This document shows positions 1-8,409 of a DNA stretch of 64,000 bases, piece by piece. Origin of the DNA: Haloferax sp. Atlit-12N (lineage in GTDB: Archaea > Halobacteriota > Halobacteria > Halobacteriales > Haloferacaceae); assembly GCF_003383095.1 (NCBI RefSeq), contig NZ_PSYW01000002.1, forward strand, positions 62,001 to 126,000, in the 5' to 3' direction. The first letter of the stretch is position 1; every line of letters starts with the position of its first letter. The position numbers and the translations under genes are program-made. The notes beneath the pieces were generated by a model. That model did no database searches, was not told the origin of the DNA, and saw only the letters and a program-made list of their open reading frames with translations.

Positions 1-752
1 AGCGCGCCGAGATAACCATCGAGAAGCACTTCAAGGCCGACCAGATAGACCGCATCGAGACGGCCGAACAGGCCGCCGAGAACCCCGACGTGGCCATCGC
101 GACCGTCGAGGAGGGCGCGGCCTACATCCACACCGTCGCCCAGTACGGCACCGAGGAGTACGCCTCGCTCACGAAGCCGACCGGGAAGGGCGAGTACGCC
201 CGCCCGCGGTCCGAACTGTTCGACGAACTCGGGTCCGCGCTGTCGCACCTCGAGGTGGACGCCATCATCCTCGCCGGGCCGGGATTCACGAAAAACGACG
301 CGATGGACTACTTCGAGAACAACTTCCCCGCGGTCGCAGAGACCATCGTCACGACCGTCGACACCGCCGGCGTCGGCGACCGCGGCGTCCACGAGGTGCT
401 CAAGCGCGGCGCGGTCGACGACGTGCAGAAACAGACCCGCATCGCCGAGGAGGCCAACCTCATCGACGAACTGATGGAGAACATCTCGACGGGCGCGAAG
501 GCGGCCTACGGCGTCGAACAGGTCGCGGAGGCCGCGGAGTTCGGCGCGGTCGAACACCTGCTTCTCCTCGACTCCCGGCTCCGCGCGGAGCGACAGGGCG
601 ACGGCGACTGGGACGTGGACGTGAACGACATCATCGACTCGGTCGAACAGAAGGGCGGCGAGGTCACCGTGTTCTCGGCGGAGTTCCAGCCCGGCGAGCA
701 GTTGAAGAACCTCGGGGGCATCGCGGCGGTCCTCCGGTACCGACTGCAGTAG
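1..752 (+). CDS. pelA: mRNA surveillance protein pelota (3' part)
   Basis: The reading frame is open from base 3 and continues from outside the window, so only about the last 250 of the usual ~355 residues are present. Pelota (Dom34) is the eRF1-like factor that releases ribosomes stalled on damaged mRNA, working with a GTPase in the cytoplasm. What is seen is the central and C-terminal eRF1-type domains: the IEKHFKAD and ILAGPGFTK segments, a [18 protein letters not shown] stretch and the terminal [13 protein letters not shown] signature. The SH3-like N-terminal domain lies upstream. The next gene starts 62 bp downstream with its own promoter. Identification is confident from these family motifs. 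Confidence 0.95.
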   Translation, partial: RAEITIEKHFKADQIDRIETAEQAAENPDVAIATVEEGAAYIHTVAQYGTEEYASLTKPTGKGEYARPRSELFDELGSALSHLEVDAIILAGPGFTKNDAMDYFENNFPAVAETIVTTVDTAGVGDRGVHEVLKRGAVDDVQKQTRIAEEANLIDELMENISTGAKAAYGVEQVAEAAEFGAVEHLLLLDSRLRAERQGDGDWDVDVNDIIDSVEQKGGEVTVFSAEFQPGEQLKNLGGIAAVLRYRLQ

Positions 753-782
753 ACCGCCTTCGCTGCTACCGCCGGAAAAACC

Positions 783-790
783 GTTTAACC
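783..790 (+). promoter_or_regulatory. TATA box for the gene at 815
   Basis: GTTTAACC lies 25-32 nt before the ATG at 815. This is the usual place of box A in leaderless haloarchaeal transcripts, and it favours 815 over the GTG at 812 only slightly. Confidence 0.45.
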
Positions 791-814
791 GCCCGAAACC
801 TACGTCTAGTCGTG

Positions 815-1249
815 ATGTGGGGGGCGCTCTCGGAGACGACAAAGCGGGTCGACCGCTGGCTCGACCAGGTGTTTTTCGCCGCGTGGGAGGTGTCGGTACT
901 GGCGATTCCGACCCTCTGGTTCCTGCTTTTCGCGACCCCGAGAGCTGAGGTGTCGCTGTCCGGCCTCACCGCTCTCGCGGCGAGCGCCGTCGCCGTCGGC
1001 ACCTTCCGCGGCGGCTACGTCCGAACCGGGTCGTGGCCGCGGCCCGGCCACCTGCCGACGCTCCCGATTCGCTCGGCGTACTACAGCCTCGTCGTCGGCG
1101 GCACGGCCCTGCTCGGCGCGTTCGCGCAGACCGAACTGGGGTCGTTCTGGCCCGGTGTCGTCGTCCCGGCGGTTGTCGGCGTCGGCGCGCTGGCGCTCGT
1201 TCCGGTCGTCCTCGTCGGGACCGAGCGGGTCGCGCGGCTGACGATTTGA
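815..1249 (+). CDS. small integral membrane protein, unknown function
   Basis: I do not recognise a family. The 144-residue product has an amphipathic, charged N-terminus followed by about four hydrophobic segments (roughly residues 18-38, 46-62, 83-103 and 112-133), so it should sit in the cytoplasmic membrane. No catalytic or metal-binding motif is visible. A GTG three bases upstream (812) is an alternative start; the ATG at 815 was chosen because a TATA-like box ends about 25 nt before it. The gene ends 15 bp before the convergent ornithine-cyclodeaminase-like gene, so it is probably transcribed alone. Confidence 0.7.
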   Translation: MWGALSETTKRVDRWLDQVFFAAWEVSVLAIPTLWFLLFATPRAEVSLSGLTALAASAVAVGTFRGGYVRTGSWPRPGHLPTLPIRSAYYSLVVGGTALLGAFAQTELGSFWPGVVVPAVVGVGALALVPVVLVGTERVARLTI

Positions 1250-1264
1250 CGGGCGCGCGGACGC

Positions 1265-2263
1265 TTACTGGCCGGTGAGCGACTCGCTCGCCGGCGAGAA
1301 GTCGATGGTCGTCCCGAGTCCCTCGTCGCGCGCCTTCTCGTAGAGCATGTGCGCCGCGGCGACCGTCTCGATGCCCGTGCCGCCGCTGTCGAAGACGGTT
1401 ATCTCCTCGTCGTCCTCGCGCCCGGCGGCGACGCCGGCGACGACCTCGCCGAGTTCGGCGTGGATGTGGTCTTCGTCCACGACGCCGGCCTCGACAGCGG
1501 CGAGGAACGACCCGGCGTCCATCGTGGCGCGCTCGCGGAGGTCGGGGACGTACGTCGCGCGCTCGATGGTCGTCTCGTCGAGTTCGCGCTTTTCGGGGTG
1601 GTATTGGCCCATCGCGGTGACGTGTGTGCCGGGTTCGAGCAGGTCGCCGTCGAACACCGGGTCCGTGGCGGTCGTGGCCGTGACGACGATGTCCGCGCCC
1701 TCGACGGCCGCGGCGCTGGAGGCGACGGCGGCGACGCTGGCGTCGAGCGCGCGGTCCATCTCGCCCGCGAACGACTCGCGGCTCTCCTTCGTCGGCGAGT
1801 AGACCCAGACGGTGTCGAGGTCGCGGACGGTCGCGGCGGCCCGGAGCTGTCCGCGGGCCTGCGCGCCGCTTCCGATGAGCGCGAGCGTCGAGGCGTCGTC
1901 TCGGGCGAGGGCGTCGATGCCGACCCCACCGGCCGCGCCGGTCTTGAAGGGGTTCATGCTCGCGCCGTCGAGGAGCGCCAGCGGCTCGCCGCTCTCCGCG
2001 TCGAAAAGCGGCGTCATGAACCACGCGTCCTCCGCGCCGAAGCCGGCGGAGTACATGTAGCCGCCCATCGCGCCCGTCTCGGGGAGCACGGCCGCGTAGG
2101 AGGTGAGCATGCCCGGCGGCTCGCGGTTGAACAGCTTCGTCCGCGGCTCGGCCGGCGCGCCCTCCCCGCGCTGCCTGTAGCCCTCGCGGACGGCCGCGAC
2201 GTACTCGGCCGGGGTCGCCAGTCCACTAACCTCGTCGCTCGTGAGGAACAACGTCGCTGTCAT
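1265..2263 (-). CDS. ornithine cyclodeaminase / mu-crystallin family NAD(P)-dependent enzyme
   Basis: 332 residues, typical family length. Members are NAD(P)-dependent enzymes acting on amino or imino acids: ornithine cyclodeaminase (ornithine to proline and ammonia), alanine dehydrogenase or ketimine reductase. The Rossmann motif GSGAQA is at 131-136, preceded by FKTGAAGGVG, which corresponds to the family's 'R-T-A-A' segment; the characteristic C-terminal DSGGTGIETVAAA stretch is present. An upstream in-frame ATG at 2290 exists, but the start at 2263 (MTATLFLTSDEV) matches the usual N-terminus. Several family activities are possible and no pathway neighbour is adjacent, so substrate is left open. 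Confidence 0.85.
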   Translation of the reverse strand: MTATLFLTSDEVSGLATPAEYVAAVREGYRQRGEGAPAEPRTKLFNREPPGMLTSYAAVLPETGAMGGYMYSAGFGAEDAWFMTPLFDAESGEPLALLDGASMNPFKTGAAGGVGIDALARDDASTLALIGSGAQARGQLRAAATVRDLDTVWVYSPTKESRESFAGEMDRALDASVAAVASSAAAVEGADIVVTATTATDPVFDGDLLEPGTHVTAMGQYHPEKRELDETTIERATYVPDLRERATMDAGSFLAAVEAGVVDEDHIHAELGEVVAGVAAGREDDEEITVFDSGGTGIETVAAAHMLYEKARDEGLGTTIDFSPASESLTGQ

Positions 2264-2335
2264 GGTCGGAAAAACGAGACCTTCGGTCAAAACCCTGCGG
2301 GCCGGCGAACCGGCCGGGCGGGCGTGCGATGGGGA

Positions 2336-2584
2336 TTAGTCGGCGTCGAGAACCGACGGAGAAGGCGCGTCAGCGGCGTTGGGTCCGGCGTGTTCGTCGA
2401 ATCGGGACGGGGACGGCGACGAGGGCCCGTTCACGAAGAGCGCGTGGCCGGTGAGGAGCGCGGCCATGCCCGCGGCCATCGGCACTGCCGTGGTCAACTG
2501 CAACCCGGCGACGGTAAGCGTGCCGGTGATGCCGAGGAGTGTGAGCGGAATGAGCCCAAGAATGTAGTCGTAATATCCGGTCAT
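2336..2584 (-). CDS. small membrane protein, unknown function
   Basis: 82 residues from the ATG at 2584 (MTGYYDYILGLIPL). There are two hydrophobic segments (about 6-28 and 33-50) followed by a Ser/Pro/Asp-rich soluble tail. The start was chosen because a TATA-like ATTATA on this strand (2612-2619) lies 28-35 nt upstream, as expected for a leaderless gene; the in-frame ATG at 2629 would place the TATA box inside the gene. No functional motif is visible. It resembles short two-helix haloarchaeal membrane proteins of unknown role. Confidence 0.65.
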   Translation of the reverse strand: MTGYYDYILGLIPLTLLGITGTLTVAGLQLTTAVPMAAGMAALLTGHALFVNGPSSPSPSRFDEHAGPNAADAPSPSVLDAD

Positions 2585-2611
2585 AATATATAGCATACTA
2601 CGGACGTAAGT

Positions 2612-2619
2612 GGTATAAT
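2612..2619 (-). promoter_or_regulatory. TATA box for the small membrane protein gene
   Basis: Reads ATTATA on the minus strand within an AT-rich patch (2580-2625), 28-35 nt before the ATG at 2584. It decides that start over the upstream ATG at 2629. Confidence 0.5.
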
Positions 2620-2812
2620 TCTTTCCCATAGATGACTGATACTGTTTTCGTGGCCTCCAGATAACTTTCTCATAACTTATGGCTCGATAATCGCAAGACT
2701 GCGGAGGGTTTGTACACCCAAGAGAACATCACAAATTCGATACTGTGGATTGTGCCTCTCGCCCGAACAGTCGGTCCGGGGTTCGCGTCGTCTGCCGGAA
2801 CTCCACACGGTT

Positions 2813-4183
2813 ATGGGAGTCGGTGCCGTGGCCGGAGACGTGAACCGCAACGACCGCTCAATCGTCGCGTTGGTGATGCTCGCCCACGGGATGGTCCACA
2901 CGTACGAACTGTCCATCCCCATCTTCGTGGCCATCTGGCTCGGGGAGTTCGCGAGCATCGACCTCGGCCTCGCGACGGTTCCCGTCACGACCGCCTCGTT
3001 GGGCGTGATGACCGGCCTCGGATTCGCGCTGTTCGGCCTCGGGGCGCTCCCCGGCGGCATCCTCGTCGACCGCGTCGGCTCCAAGCGCCTCATCGTCGCC
3101 TGTCTCCTCGGTATGGCGGGTTCGTTCGTCATGCTCGCGCTGTCGCCGAACCTCGTCGTCGTCGCCCTCGCGCTCGTCGTCTGGGGTGCCGCGGCCAGCG
3201 TCTACCACCCCGCCGGACTCCGACTCATCAGCACTGGCGTCGAGGAACGCGGAACCGGCTTCGCCTACCACGGCATCGCCGGGAACCTCGGCATCGGCTT
3301 CGGACCCTTCCTCACCGCGCTCCTCTTGTTGTTCTTCGACTGGCACCTCGTCGCCGCCGTGCTCGCGCTCCCGGCGCTCGTGGCCGCCGCACTCGCGACC
3401 CGCGCCAACTTCGAAGAGCAGGCTGCCGTCGCCGCGACCGACGGCGGCGAGACGGGCGACACCGACGACGACGATGACACCGGGGGCGACAGCAAGGCCG
3501 GCACGGGCGTCTCCTCGTTCGCTGAACTGGTCTCGCAGTCGAAGCACCTCTTCGCCGGCGGGTTCGCGCTCGTCTTCGCGCTCGTGATGTTCTCCGGGCT
3601 CTACTACCGCGGCGTCACGACGTTCCTGCCGGACCTCCTCGGCTCTGTCATCGGCATCGAGCCGATTCCGGTCTCCGAACTCCTGCCCGCCGCCCTCGCG
3701 TCCGGGTCGGCCGGGGGCGCGCCGACGCTCGACGTGGAACTGTTCGTCTACGCCGGCCTCCTGACGGTCGGCGTCTTCGGACAGTACGTCGGCGGCAAAC
3801 TCACCGACCGCATCAGGACCGAACGCGGCATCGTCGCCGGCTTCGGCGCGCTCGCTGTCATCGCCATCGCGTTCCTTCCCGTGGCGAGTCTCGGTGTGGT
3901 CCCGCTCCTCGCCATCTGTGCGCTCCTCGGCTTCTTCCTGTTCATGGTCCAGCCGTTCTACCAGGCGATCGTCGCGGAGTACACGCCCGCCGGTCTGCGG
4001 GGACTCTCCTACGGATTCACCTATCTCGGCGTGTTCGGCGTCGGCGCGCTCGGCGGGGCCATCGCCGGCTACATCCTCACCGTCGCCGACTCGACGGCGC
4101 TGTTCGTGGTCCTCGCCGGGTTCGCGGCGGCGGCGACGCTTCTCGGCGTGACACTGTTGCGACGGCGGCCGACGCCCGCCTGA
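2813..4183 (+). CDS. major facilitator superfamily (MFS) transporter
   Basis: 456 residues with about twelve hydrophobic helices in two halves, the layout of MFS secondary transporters. The loop-2 motif region GGILVDRVGSKRL (after helix 2) and its counterpart GGKLTDRIRTERG in the second half are visible. The halves are separated by a long cytoplasmic loop, about residues 200-235, that is very acidic (DDDDD run), as is common in haloarchaea. The start at 2813 was preferred to an in-frame ATG at 2750 because the upstream 21 residues are not membrane-protein-like. Substrate cannot be told from sequence. It is an isolated gene convergent with the DUF3054 gene. Confidence 0.88.
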   Translation: MGVGAVAGDVNRNDRSIVALVMLAHGMVHTYELSIPIFVAIWLGEFASIDLGLATVPVTTASLGVMTGLGFALFGLGALPGGILVDRVGSKRLIVACLLGMAGSFVMLALSPNLVVVALALVVWGAAASVYHPAGLRLISTGVEERGTGFAYHGIAGNLGIGFGPFLTALLLLFFDWHLVAAVLALPALVAAALATRANFEEQAAVAATDGGETGDTDDDDDTGGDSKAGTGVSSFAELVSQSKHLFAGGFALVFALVMFSGLYYRGVTTFLPDLLGSVIGIEPIPVSELLPAALASGSAGGAPTLDVELFVYAGLLTVGVFGQYVGGKLTDRIRTERGIVAGFGALAVIAIAFLPVASLGVVPLLAICALLGFFLFMVQPFYQAIVAEYTPAGLRGLSYGFTYLGVFGVGALGGAIAGYILTVADSTALFVVLAGFAAAATLLGVTLLRRRPTPA

Positions 4184-4277
4184 CTCCGGGACGGTCGGGG
4201 ACAGGCGCGGACGGCCGGCAGAAAATACGGTTTCGGTCAGTTCTTCGGTTCGGTTCGCGGGGGGCGGTGTTCGACGC

Positions 4278-4694
4278 TCAGACGAGTTTGAAGTACAGCG
4301 TCCGCCAGACACCGAGCGCGGCGGAGCCGAGCACCAGCATGACCGCGACGAACGTGAGTTCGACGCCGCCTTCGAAAAGCGGCGTCCAGCGAATCGCCAT
4401 GCCGATGACGGTCGCCGCGAGCCACGAGCGGATTCCGAGCGGGACGGCCGACTTCGCCGACTCGGCCGCGCCGGGCGAGTACGCGCCCAAAAGCGGGGCG
4501 GTGACGAGCCATCCGATGAGGAACGGGACCGCGGTGAGTACCCAGCCGACCGGGTCGGCCGAGAGGTACGACACCCCGTTGTGCTGAACCACGCCGACGG
4601 TGACGAGGAGGAAGATGGCGAGCACGTCGCCCACGGCGATGGGTAACGCCCCGGCATCGAGTCGCTCCTCTAAGAACGAAGTCGAGGTTGCCAT
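4278..4694 (-). CDS. DUF3054 family membrane protein
   Basis: 138 residues with four hydrophobic segments (about 19-38, 52-71, 88-103 and 112-132). The overall pattern, including GDVLAIFLLVTVG near the start, the central PFLIGWLVTAPLLGAY and the TPLFEGG motif before the last helix, fits the DUF3054 family of archaeal and actinobacterial membrane proteins. Function is unknown. The gene lies between a convergent MFS transporter and a codirectional methyltransferase gene only 21 bp upstream of its start, so the two minus-strand genes may be cotranscribed. Confidence 0.8.
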   Translation of the reverse strand: MATSTSFLEERLDAGALPIAVGDVLAIFLLVTVGVVQHNGVSYLSADPVGWVLTAVPFLIGWLVTAPLLGAYSPGAAESAKSAVPLGIRSWLAATVIGMAIRWTPLFEGGVELTFVAVMLVLGSAALGVWRTLYFKLV

Positions 4695-4715
4695 AGGCGA
4701 GGATTCGTCGCCCCC

Positions 4716-5297
4716 CTAATGGCTTTCCCGCTTTTTTCCGACCACCGTGTACTCGAAGCCCCGTTCGACCACGTCGGCATCGAACCCGACGCGTTCGAGG
4801 AACCGGACGAGTTCGTCGGGCGTAGCGAACGCCGACCCGAAGCCGACGACCCGCTCGGCGGCGACGAGCCCTCGGCCGAGGAGCGTTTCGGGGTCGAACT
4901 CGTTGACGGCGAACACCCCGCCGGGCGCGAGGACGCGGAAGACCTCCTCGGCGACGCCCCGCTGGTTCGGCATGTGGTGGAAGGCGTCCACGACGGTCAC
5001 GGCGTCAAGGGAGTCGTCGGCGAAGGGAAGCCCTCGGGCGTCGCCGCGGACGCAGTCGAGGCCACGCTCGCGCGCTCGGCGGAGCATCCCGGCCGAGCGG
5101 TCGAGGACGATTCGCTCGGGAACGTCGAGCGCGAGGGTCGCCCGCCCGGAGCCACCGCCGATGTCGACGACGCGTTCGACGGGGCGGTCGGCGCGGTCAA
5201 GCGCGGTTCCGAGCGCGCCGGGGTCGGCTGGCGGCATCACGAGGTCGTAGACGGGTGCGAAGCGGTCGAAGAACCGAACGTCGCCTGCGCCGTGCAT
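4716..5297 (-). CDS. class I SAM-dependent methyltransferase
   Basis: 193 residues from the ATG at 5297. The SAM-binding motif I, DIGGGSGRA, is at 45-53; later motifs follow with an acidic turn (RIVLDRSAGML), RGDARGLPFADDSLDAV (motif II/III) and PGGVFAVNEFDP. This order is that of UbiE/Methyltransf_11-type small-molecule methyltransferases. The N-terminus FFDRFAPVYD also resembles UbiE-like enzymes. An alternative upstream start (5348) would overlap the divergent promoter region, so 5297 was preferred. The acceptor substrate is not evident. It is divergent from a GNAT gene with a 58 bp shared intergenic region. Confidence 0.85.
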   Translation of the reverse strand: MHGAGDVRFFDRFAPVYDLVMPPADPGALGTALDRADRPVERVVDIGGGSGRATLALDVPERIVLDRSAGMLRRARERGLDCVRGDARGLPFADDSLDAVTVVDAFHHMPNQRGVAEEVFRVLAPGGVFAVNEFDPETLLGRGLVAAERVVGFGSAFATPDELVRFLERVGFDADVVERGFEYTVVGKKRESH

Positions 5298-5355
5298 GCC
5301 CGACTCCACGCCCCCGCCGGGGAAGGTTCTTGCGCGCGGCGGTCCCATCTCGGCT

Positions 5356-5976
5356 ATGGAGTTCGACCTGCTCGGGTGGCCCGAAGACGGGCCGCGGCTC
5401 CGTCTCGACTACCGGCGGTTCGCCTACGCGGGAAAGTTCGTCACCGCGGCGACGGGCAAGACGGTGCTCCGGGACCCCGACGAGTCCCTGCCGCCCCTCG
5501 ACGACGACCGACCCGCGCCGACCGGCGGCCCCGACTCCCTGCCGCCGCTAGCCGAGAACGTGGTCGCTGCGGTCGCGTTCAACGAGGACCGGACGGACCC
5601 GACGACGCTCTGGCTCCGGTACGTCACGGTCCGGCGGGACCGCCGGGGCGACGGACTCGGCCCCGACCTCCTCCGCCGGACCTGCGAGGCCGCCGCCGAC
5701 CGCGGCTACGAGACGGTCCGCATCGCCGCGAACAACCCCTTCGCCTACGAGGCGTGCCACAAGGCCGGATTCGGCTTCACGGGCCGCGAGACGGGCGTCG
5801 CCGAGTTGGTGCTTGAGCGCCCCGCCGACGCGCCCGCCGCGGCCTCCCGCGAGACGTACCAGTCTGGCCTCGACCGTTACCGCGCCCGCGACCTCGGCGA
5901 CCCGGAGCGGACGTTTCTCGCGGCGCGCGAGGGGGCGGAGCCGCCCGGTGCCGACGGCGTTCACTCGGACGATTGA
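5356..5976 (+). CDS. GNAT family N-acetyltransferase
   Basis: 206 residues. The acetyl-CoA binding core is seen as LRYVTVRRDRRGDGLGPDLL (motif A with R-x-x-G-x-G) at about 95-114, followed by ANNPFAYEACHKAGFGFTG (motif B, residues 130-148). The N-terminal ~85 residues carry an acidic, proline-rich insertion before the first strand of the core. The C-terminal ~55 residues beyond the GNAT fold contain a RETYQSGLDRYRARDL segment of unknown role. Start 5356 (MEFDLLGWPEDG) was chosen over an in-frame ATG at 5296 that overlaps the start of the divergent methyltransferase. The acetylated substrate is unknown. Confidence 0.82.
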   Translation: MEFDLLGWPEDGPRLRLDYRRFAYAGKFVTAATGKTVLRDPDESLPPLDDDRPAPTGGPDSLPPLAENVVAAVAFNEDRTDPTTLWLRYVTVRRDRRGDGLGPDLLRRTCEAAADRGYETVRIAANNPFAYEACHKAGFGFTGRETGVAELVLERPADAPAAASRETYQSGLDRYRARDLGDPERTFLAAREGAEPPGADGVHSDD

Positions 5977-6003
5977 AACCCTCGGCCCTCGAAAGCCGAG
6001 CAA

Positions 6004-6984
6004 ATGGGAAACGCAGACCTGCGGACGCTCGCCGCGCTCTCCGAGGTGTCGTTCGACGAGGTGGCCGGGAGCGTCGTCGCCGTCGACGCCCACAACTGGC
6101 TGTACCGCTATCTCACGACGACGGTCAAGTGGACGAACTCGGAGAAGTACACGACGAGCGAGGGCGAGGAGGTCGCCAACCTCGTCGGCATCGTCCAGGG
6201 GCTCCCCAAGTTCTTCGAACACGACCTGACGCCCGTCTTCGTCTTCGACGGCGGCGTCACCGAGATGAAAGACGACGAGGTGGCGAAGCGCCGCGAACAG
6301 CGCGAGAAGGCCGAAGAGCGGCTCGAAGCGGCTCGTGAGGCAGGCGACGCGGTCGAAGCCGCCCGGATGGAAGCACGCACTCAGCGACTCACCGAGACGA
6401 TTCAGGACACCAGTCGCGAACTCCTCTCGCTGCTCGACGTGCCCGTGGTCGAAGCGCCCGCCGAGGGCGAGGCGCAGGCGTCCTACATGGCCCGCAAGGG
6501 CGATGCCGACTACGTGGGCAGCGAGGACTACGACACCCTCCTGTTCGGCGCGCCCTACACGCTCCGACAGCTCACGAGCAAGGGCAACCCCGAGCTGATG
6601 GACCTCGACGCGACGCTCGACAAACACGACATCACCTACGAGCAACTCGTCGACATCGCCATGCTCTGCGGGACCGACTTCAACGAGGGCATCACGGGAA
6701 TCGGGCCGAAGACGGCCGTGAAGGTCGTCACAGAACACGGCGACCTCTGGTCGGTCCTCGAAGCCCGCGGCGACACCATCCCCAACGCCGACCGGGTGCG
6801 CGAGTTCTTCTTGGACCCGCCGGTCACCGACGACTACGACTACGACACGGACATCGACCCCGACGTGGCCGCTGCCCGCGAGTTCGTCACCGAGACGTGG
6901 GAGGTCGACCCCGAGGAGGTCCGCCGCGGCTTCGAGCGCATCGAGGAGTCGGTCACGCAGACCGGTCTCGACCGCTGGACGTAG
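6004..6984 (+). CDS. fen: flap endonuclease FEN-1
   Basis: 326 residues. This structure-specific 5' nuclease removes flaps during Okazaki-fragment maturation and long-patch repair. The XPG N-terminal domain has the metal ligands D28 and D82; the internal domain has E154, E156, D175 and D177 in [24 protein letters not shown] context, and D225 in [10 protein letters not shown] helix-hairpin-helix ([12 protein letters not shown]) follows at about 229-240. The last residues QTGLDRWT form a PIP box for binding PCNA. All key residues are intact and length is normal. The gene starts 27 bp after the GNAT gene. Confidence 0.97.
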   Translation: MGNADLRTLAALSEVSFDEVAGSVVAVDAHNWLYRYLTTTVKWTNSEKYTTSEGEEVANLVGIVQGLPKFFEHDLTPVFVFDGGVTEMKDDEVAKRREQREKAEERLEAAREAGDAVEAARMEARTQRLTETIQDTSRELLSLLDVPVVEAPAEGEAQASYMARKGDADYVGSEDYDTLLFGAPYTLRQLTSKGNPELMDLDATLDKHDITYEQLVDIAMLCGTDFNEGITGIGPKTAVKVVTEHGDLWSVLEARGDTIPNADRVREFFLDPPVTDDYDYDTDIDPDVAAAREFVTETWEVDPEEVRRGFERIEESVTQTGLDRWT

Positions 6985-7050
6985 GGCGCGTTCGACCCGA
7001 GTCAACAGTCCGCCGACACGTTTACACGGACTGGTTCGGAACTCCGGCGT

Positions 7051-8400
7051 GTGTCCCCCGACGACGCCCCACCCACAGACGGCTCTCCCTCCAACGAACC
7101 CTCCTCGCTCTCGCGTCGCCAACTGCTCGGCCTCGTCGGCGGCGCGGGCGCGGTCGGCGGTATCGGCTGGTTCAGGCCGACGTGGCTCCCCAACCCGATT
7201 ACGGACTGGCTGACGACGATGTACCCTGACCCGCCGAGCAACTACGTCTGGCAGCCGCCGGTGAGCGACGAACACGCCGACGCGGCGGTGGCGAACCTCG
7301 AATCCGTCGTCGAACGGGCTGAGGAGTTGCGCTCGCGTGTCGACCGCGATTCGGTGGACAAGGACGTGCGGTTTCACCTCCGTATGTCGCCGGCGGGCGG
7401 GCATCTCGAATCCGCGAAGGACTGGGGCAACGCTCGCGACCGACTCAGGTCTGCGACTACCGGACTTCAGTACGCCGGTGAGACGGTCGGCTACGCGACC
7501 GTCGTACTCGGAAACGACGACCCCGAGTTTCTCGTCGAGCGCGGCCGCGAACTGGAGCGGGCGGCCGACGAACTCGCGGCGTCAATCTCCGAGTACCGCG
7601 TCTCCGACCCCGGCCGCGACCTCGCGTATCTCTACGCCATCGAACGACTCCTCTCGTTCACACGACTGACCGTCGGCTGGGGCGACTCGAACGGCAGCGA
7701 CGAGAAGGCCGACTACTCGGCACACGACTTCGCCCGCGAGTGGGGCTCGCAGTTGCAGGCACAACAACGCCTCCGGACCGCCCGCTATCACCGCGAGCAG
7801 TACCGAGCGAACCTCGGCGACGACACGATTCCATACGGGGACCGACTCACTGACGCTATCGAGTCGTTCTGGACTCGAATCGACGAGTACCCGCGGCGGA
7901 GCGAGATGCGGACTACGATCGAAGAAGAGCGCGACCTTGACCAATCGACGCCCTACGGGGCCGCCCGGTGGGAGCTGTTTACGCTCTGTTTCGACAACGA
8001 CGCCAGATACGTCGGGGACTACGAGCGCGGACTGACCGCGAAGCAGTTCGTCGACACCGCCCGTGCCCTCCTCGCGCGGCGTGCCCACGACTTCGCGCTC
8101 GACGCCCTCGACGTGGACCCCGGCGATACCGACTACGACTCCGGCCGGTCGTTCCGAGCGAAGCGCCGGGCGATGCGCGAGTTCCGTCGCGCCCGCGACG
8201 AGTACGGCTCCCCTATTGCAGGCGTCGTCGCCAGCGAGGCGGCGCGCCGAATTCGCGCCGGCGACGTGAGTCTCGAAATGGGCGACGGTCCCGCGTGGAA
8301 AGAGCGCGTCGAATCGGCGGTGTACTACCTCGTCGGTGCCGGGATGATGCGCGAACTCGGGAACGTGGTCGAACCCGTCGTCAACCGCGACGTGACCTGA
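7051..8400 (+). CDS. Tat-signal-bearing haloarchaeal protein, unknown function
   Basis: 449 residues starting with GTG at 7051. The N-terminus has a Ser/Pro/Asp-rich lead, a twin-arginine motif (SRRQLLGLVGG, residues ~22-32) and a hydrophobic segment without an obvious lipobox, so export by the Tat pathway and possible membrane anchoring are inferred. The rest is charged and mostly helical, with repeated Arg/Glu-rich stretches and no motif I recognise. The C-terminus is also helical. No Pfam-like family comes to mind. It ends 9 bp before the convergent aminotransferase gene. The protein looks intact, with codon use like its neighbours. Confidence 0.7.
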   Translation: MSPDDAPPTDGSPSNEPSSLSRRQLLGLVGGAGAVGGIGWFRPTWLPNPITDWLTTMYPDPPSNYVWQPPVSDEHADAAVANLESVVERAEELRSRVDRDSVDKDVRFHLRMSPAGGHLESAKDWGNARDRLRSATTGLQYAGETVGYATVVLGNDDPEFLVERGRELERAADELAASISEYRVSDPGRDLAYLYAIERLLSFTRLTVGWGDSNGSDEKADYSAHDFAREWGSQLQAQQRLRTARYHREQYRANLGDDTIPYGDRLTDAIESFWTRIDEYPRRSEMRTTIEEERDLDQSTPYGAARWELFTLCFDNDARYVGDYERGLTAKQFVDTARALLARRAHDFALDALDVDPGDTDYDSGRSFRAKRRAMREFRRARDEYGSPIAGVVASEAARRIRAGDVSLEMGDGPAWKERVESAVYYLVGAGMMRELGNVVEPVVNRDVT

Positions 8401-8409
8401 CCGGCCGCG

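Noticed and set aside
966..2024. Long Arg-rich minus-strand frame opposite the ornithine-cyclodeaminase-like gene
   Set aside because: Overlaps a clear enzyme gene in another frame; composition is Arg/Gly/Pro shadow of high-GC DNA without acidic bias.
2858..4657. 600-codon minus-strand frame opposite the MFS transporter
   Set aside because: Antisense shadow; the plus strand encodes a recognisable transporter and the product has no domain.
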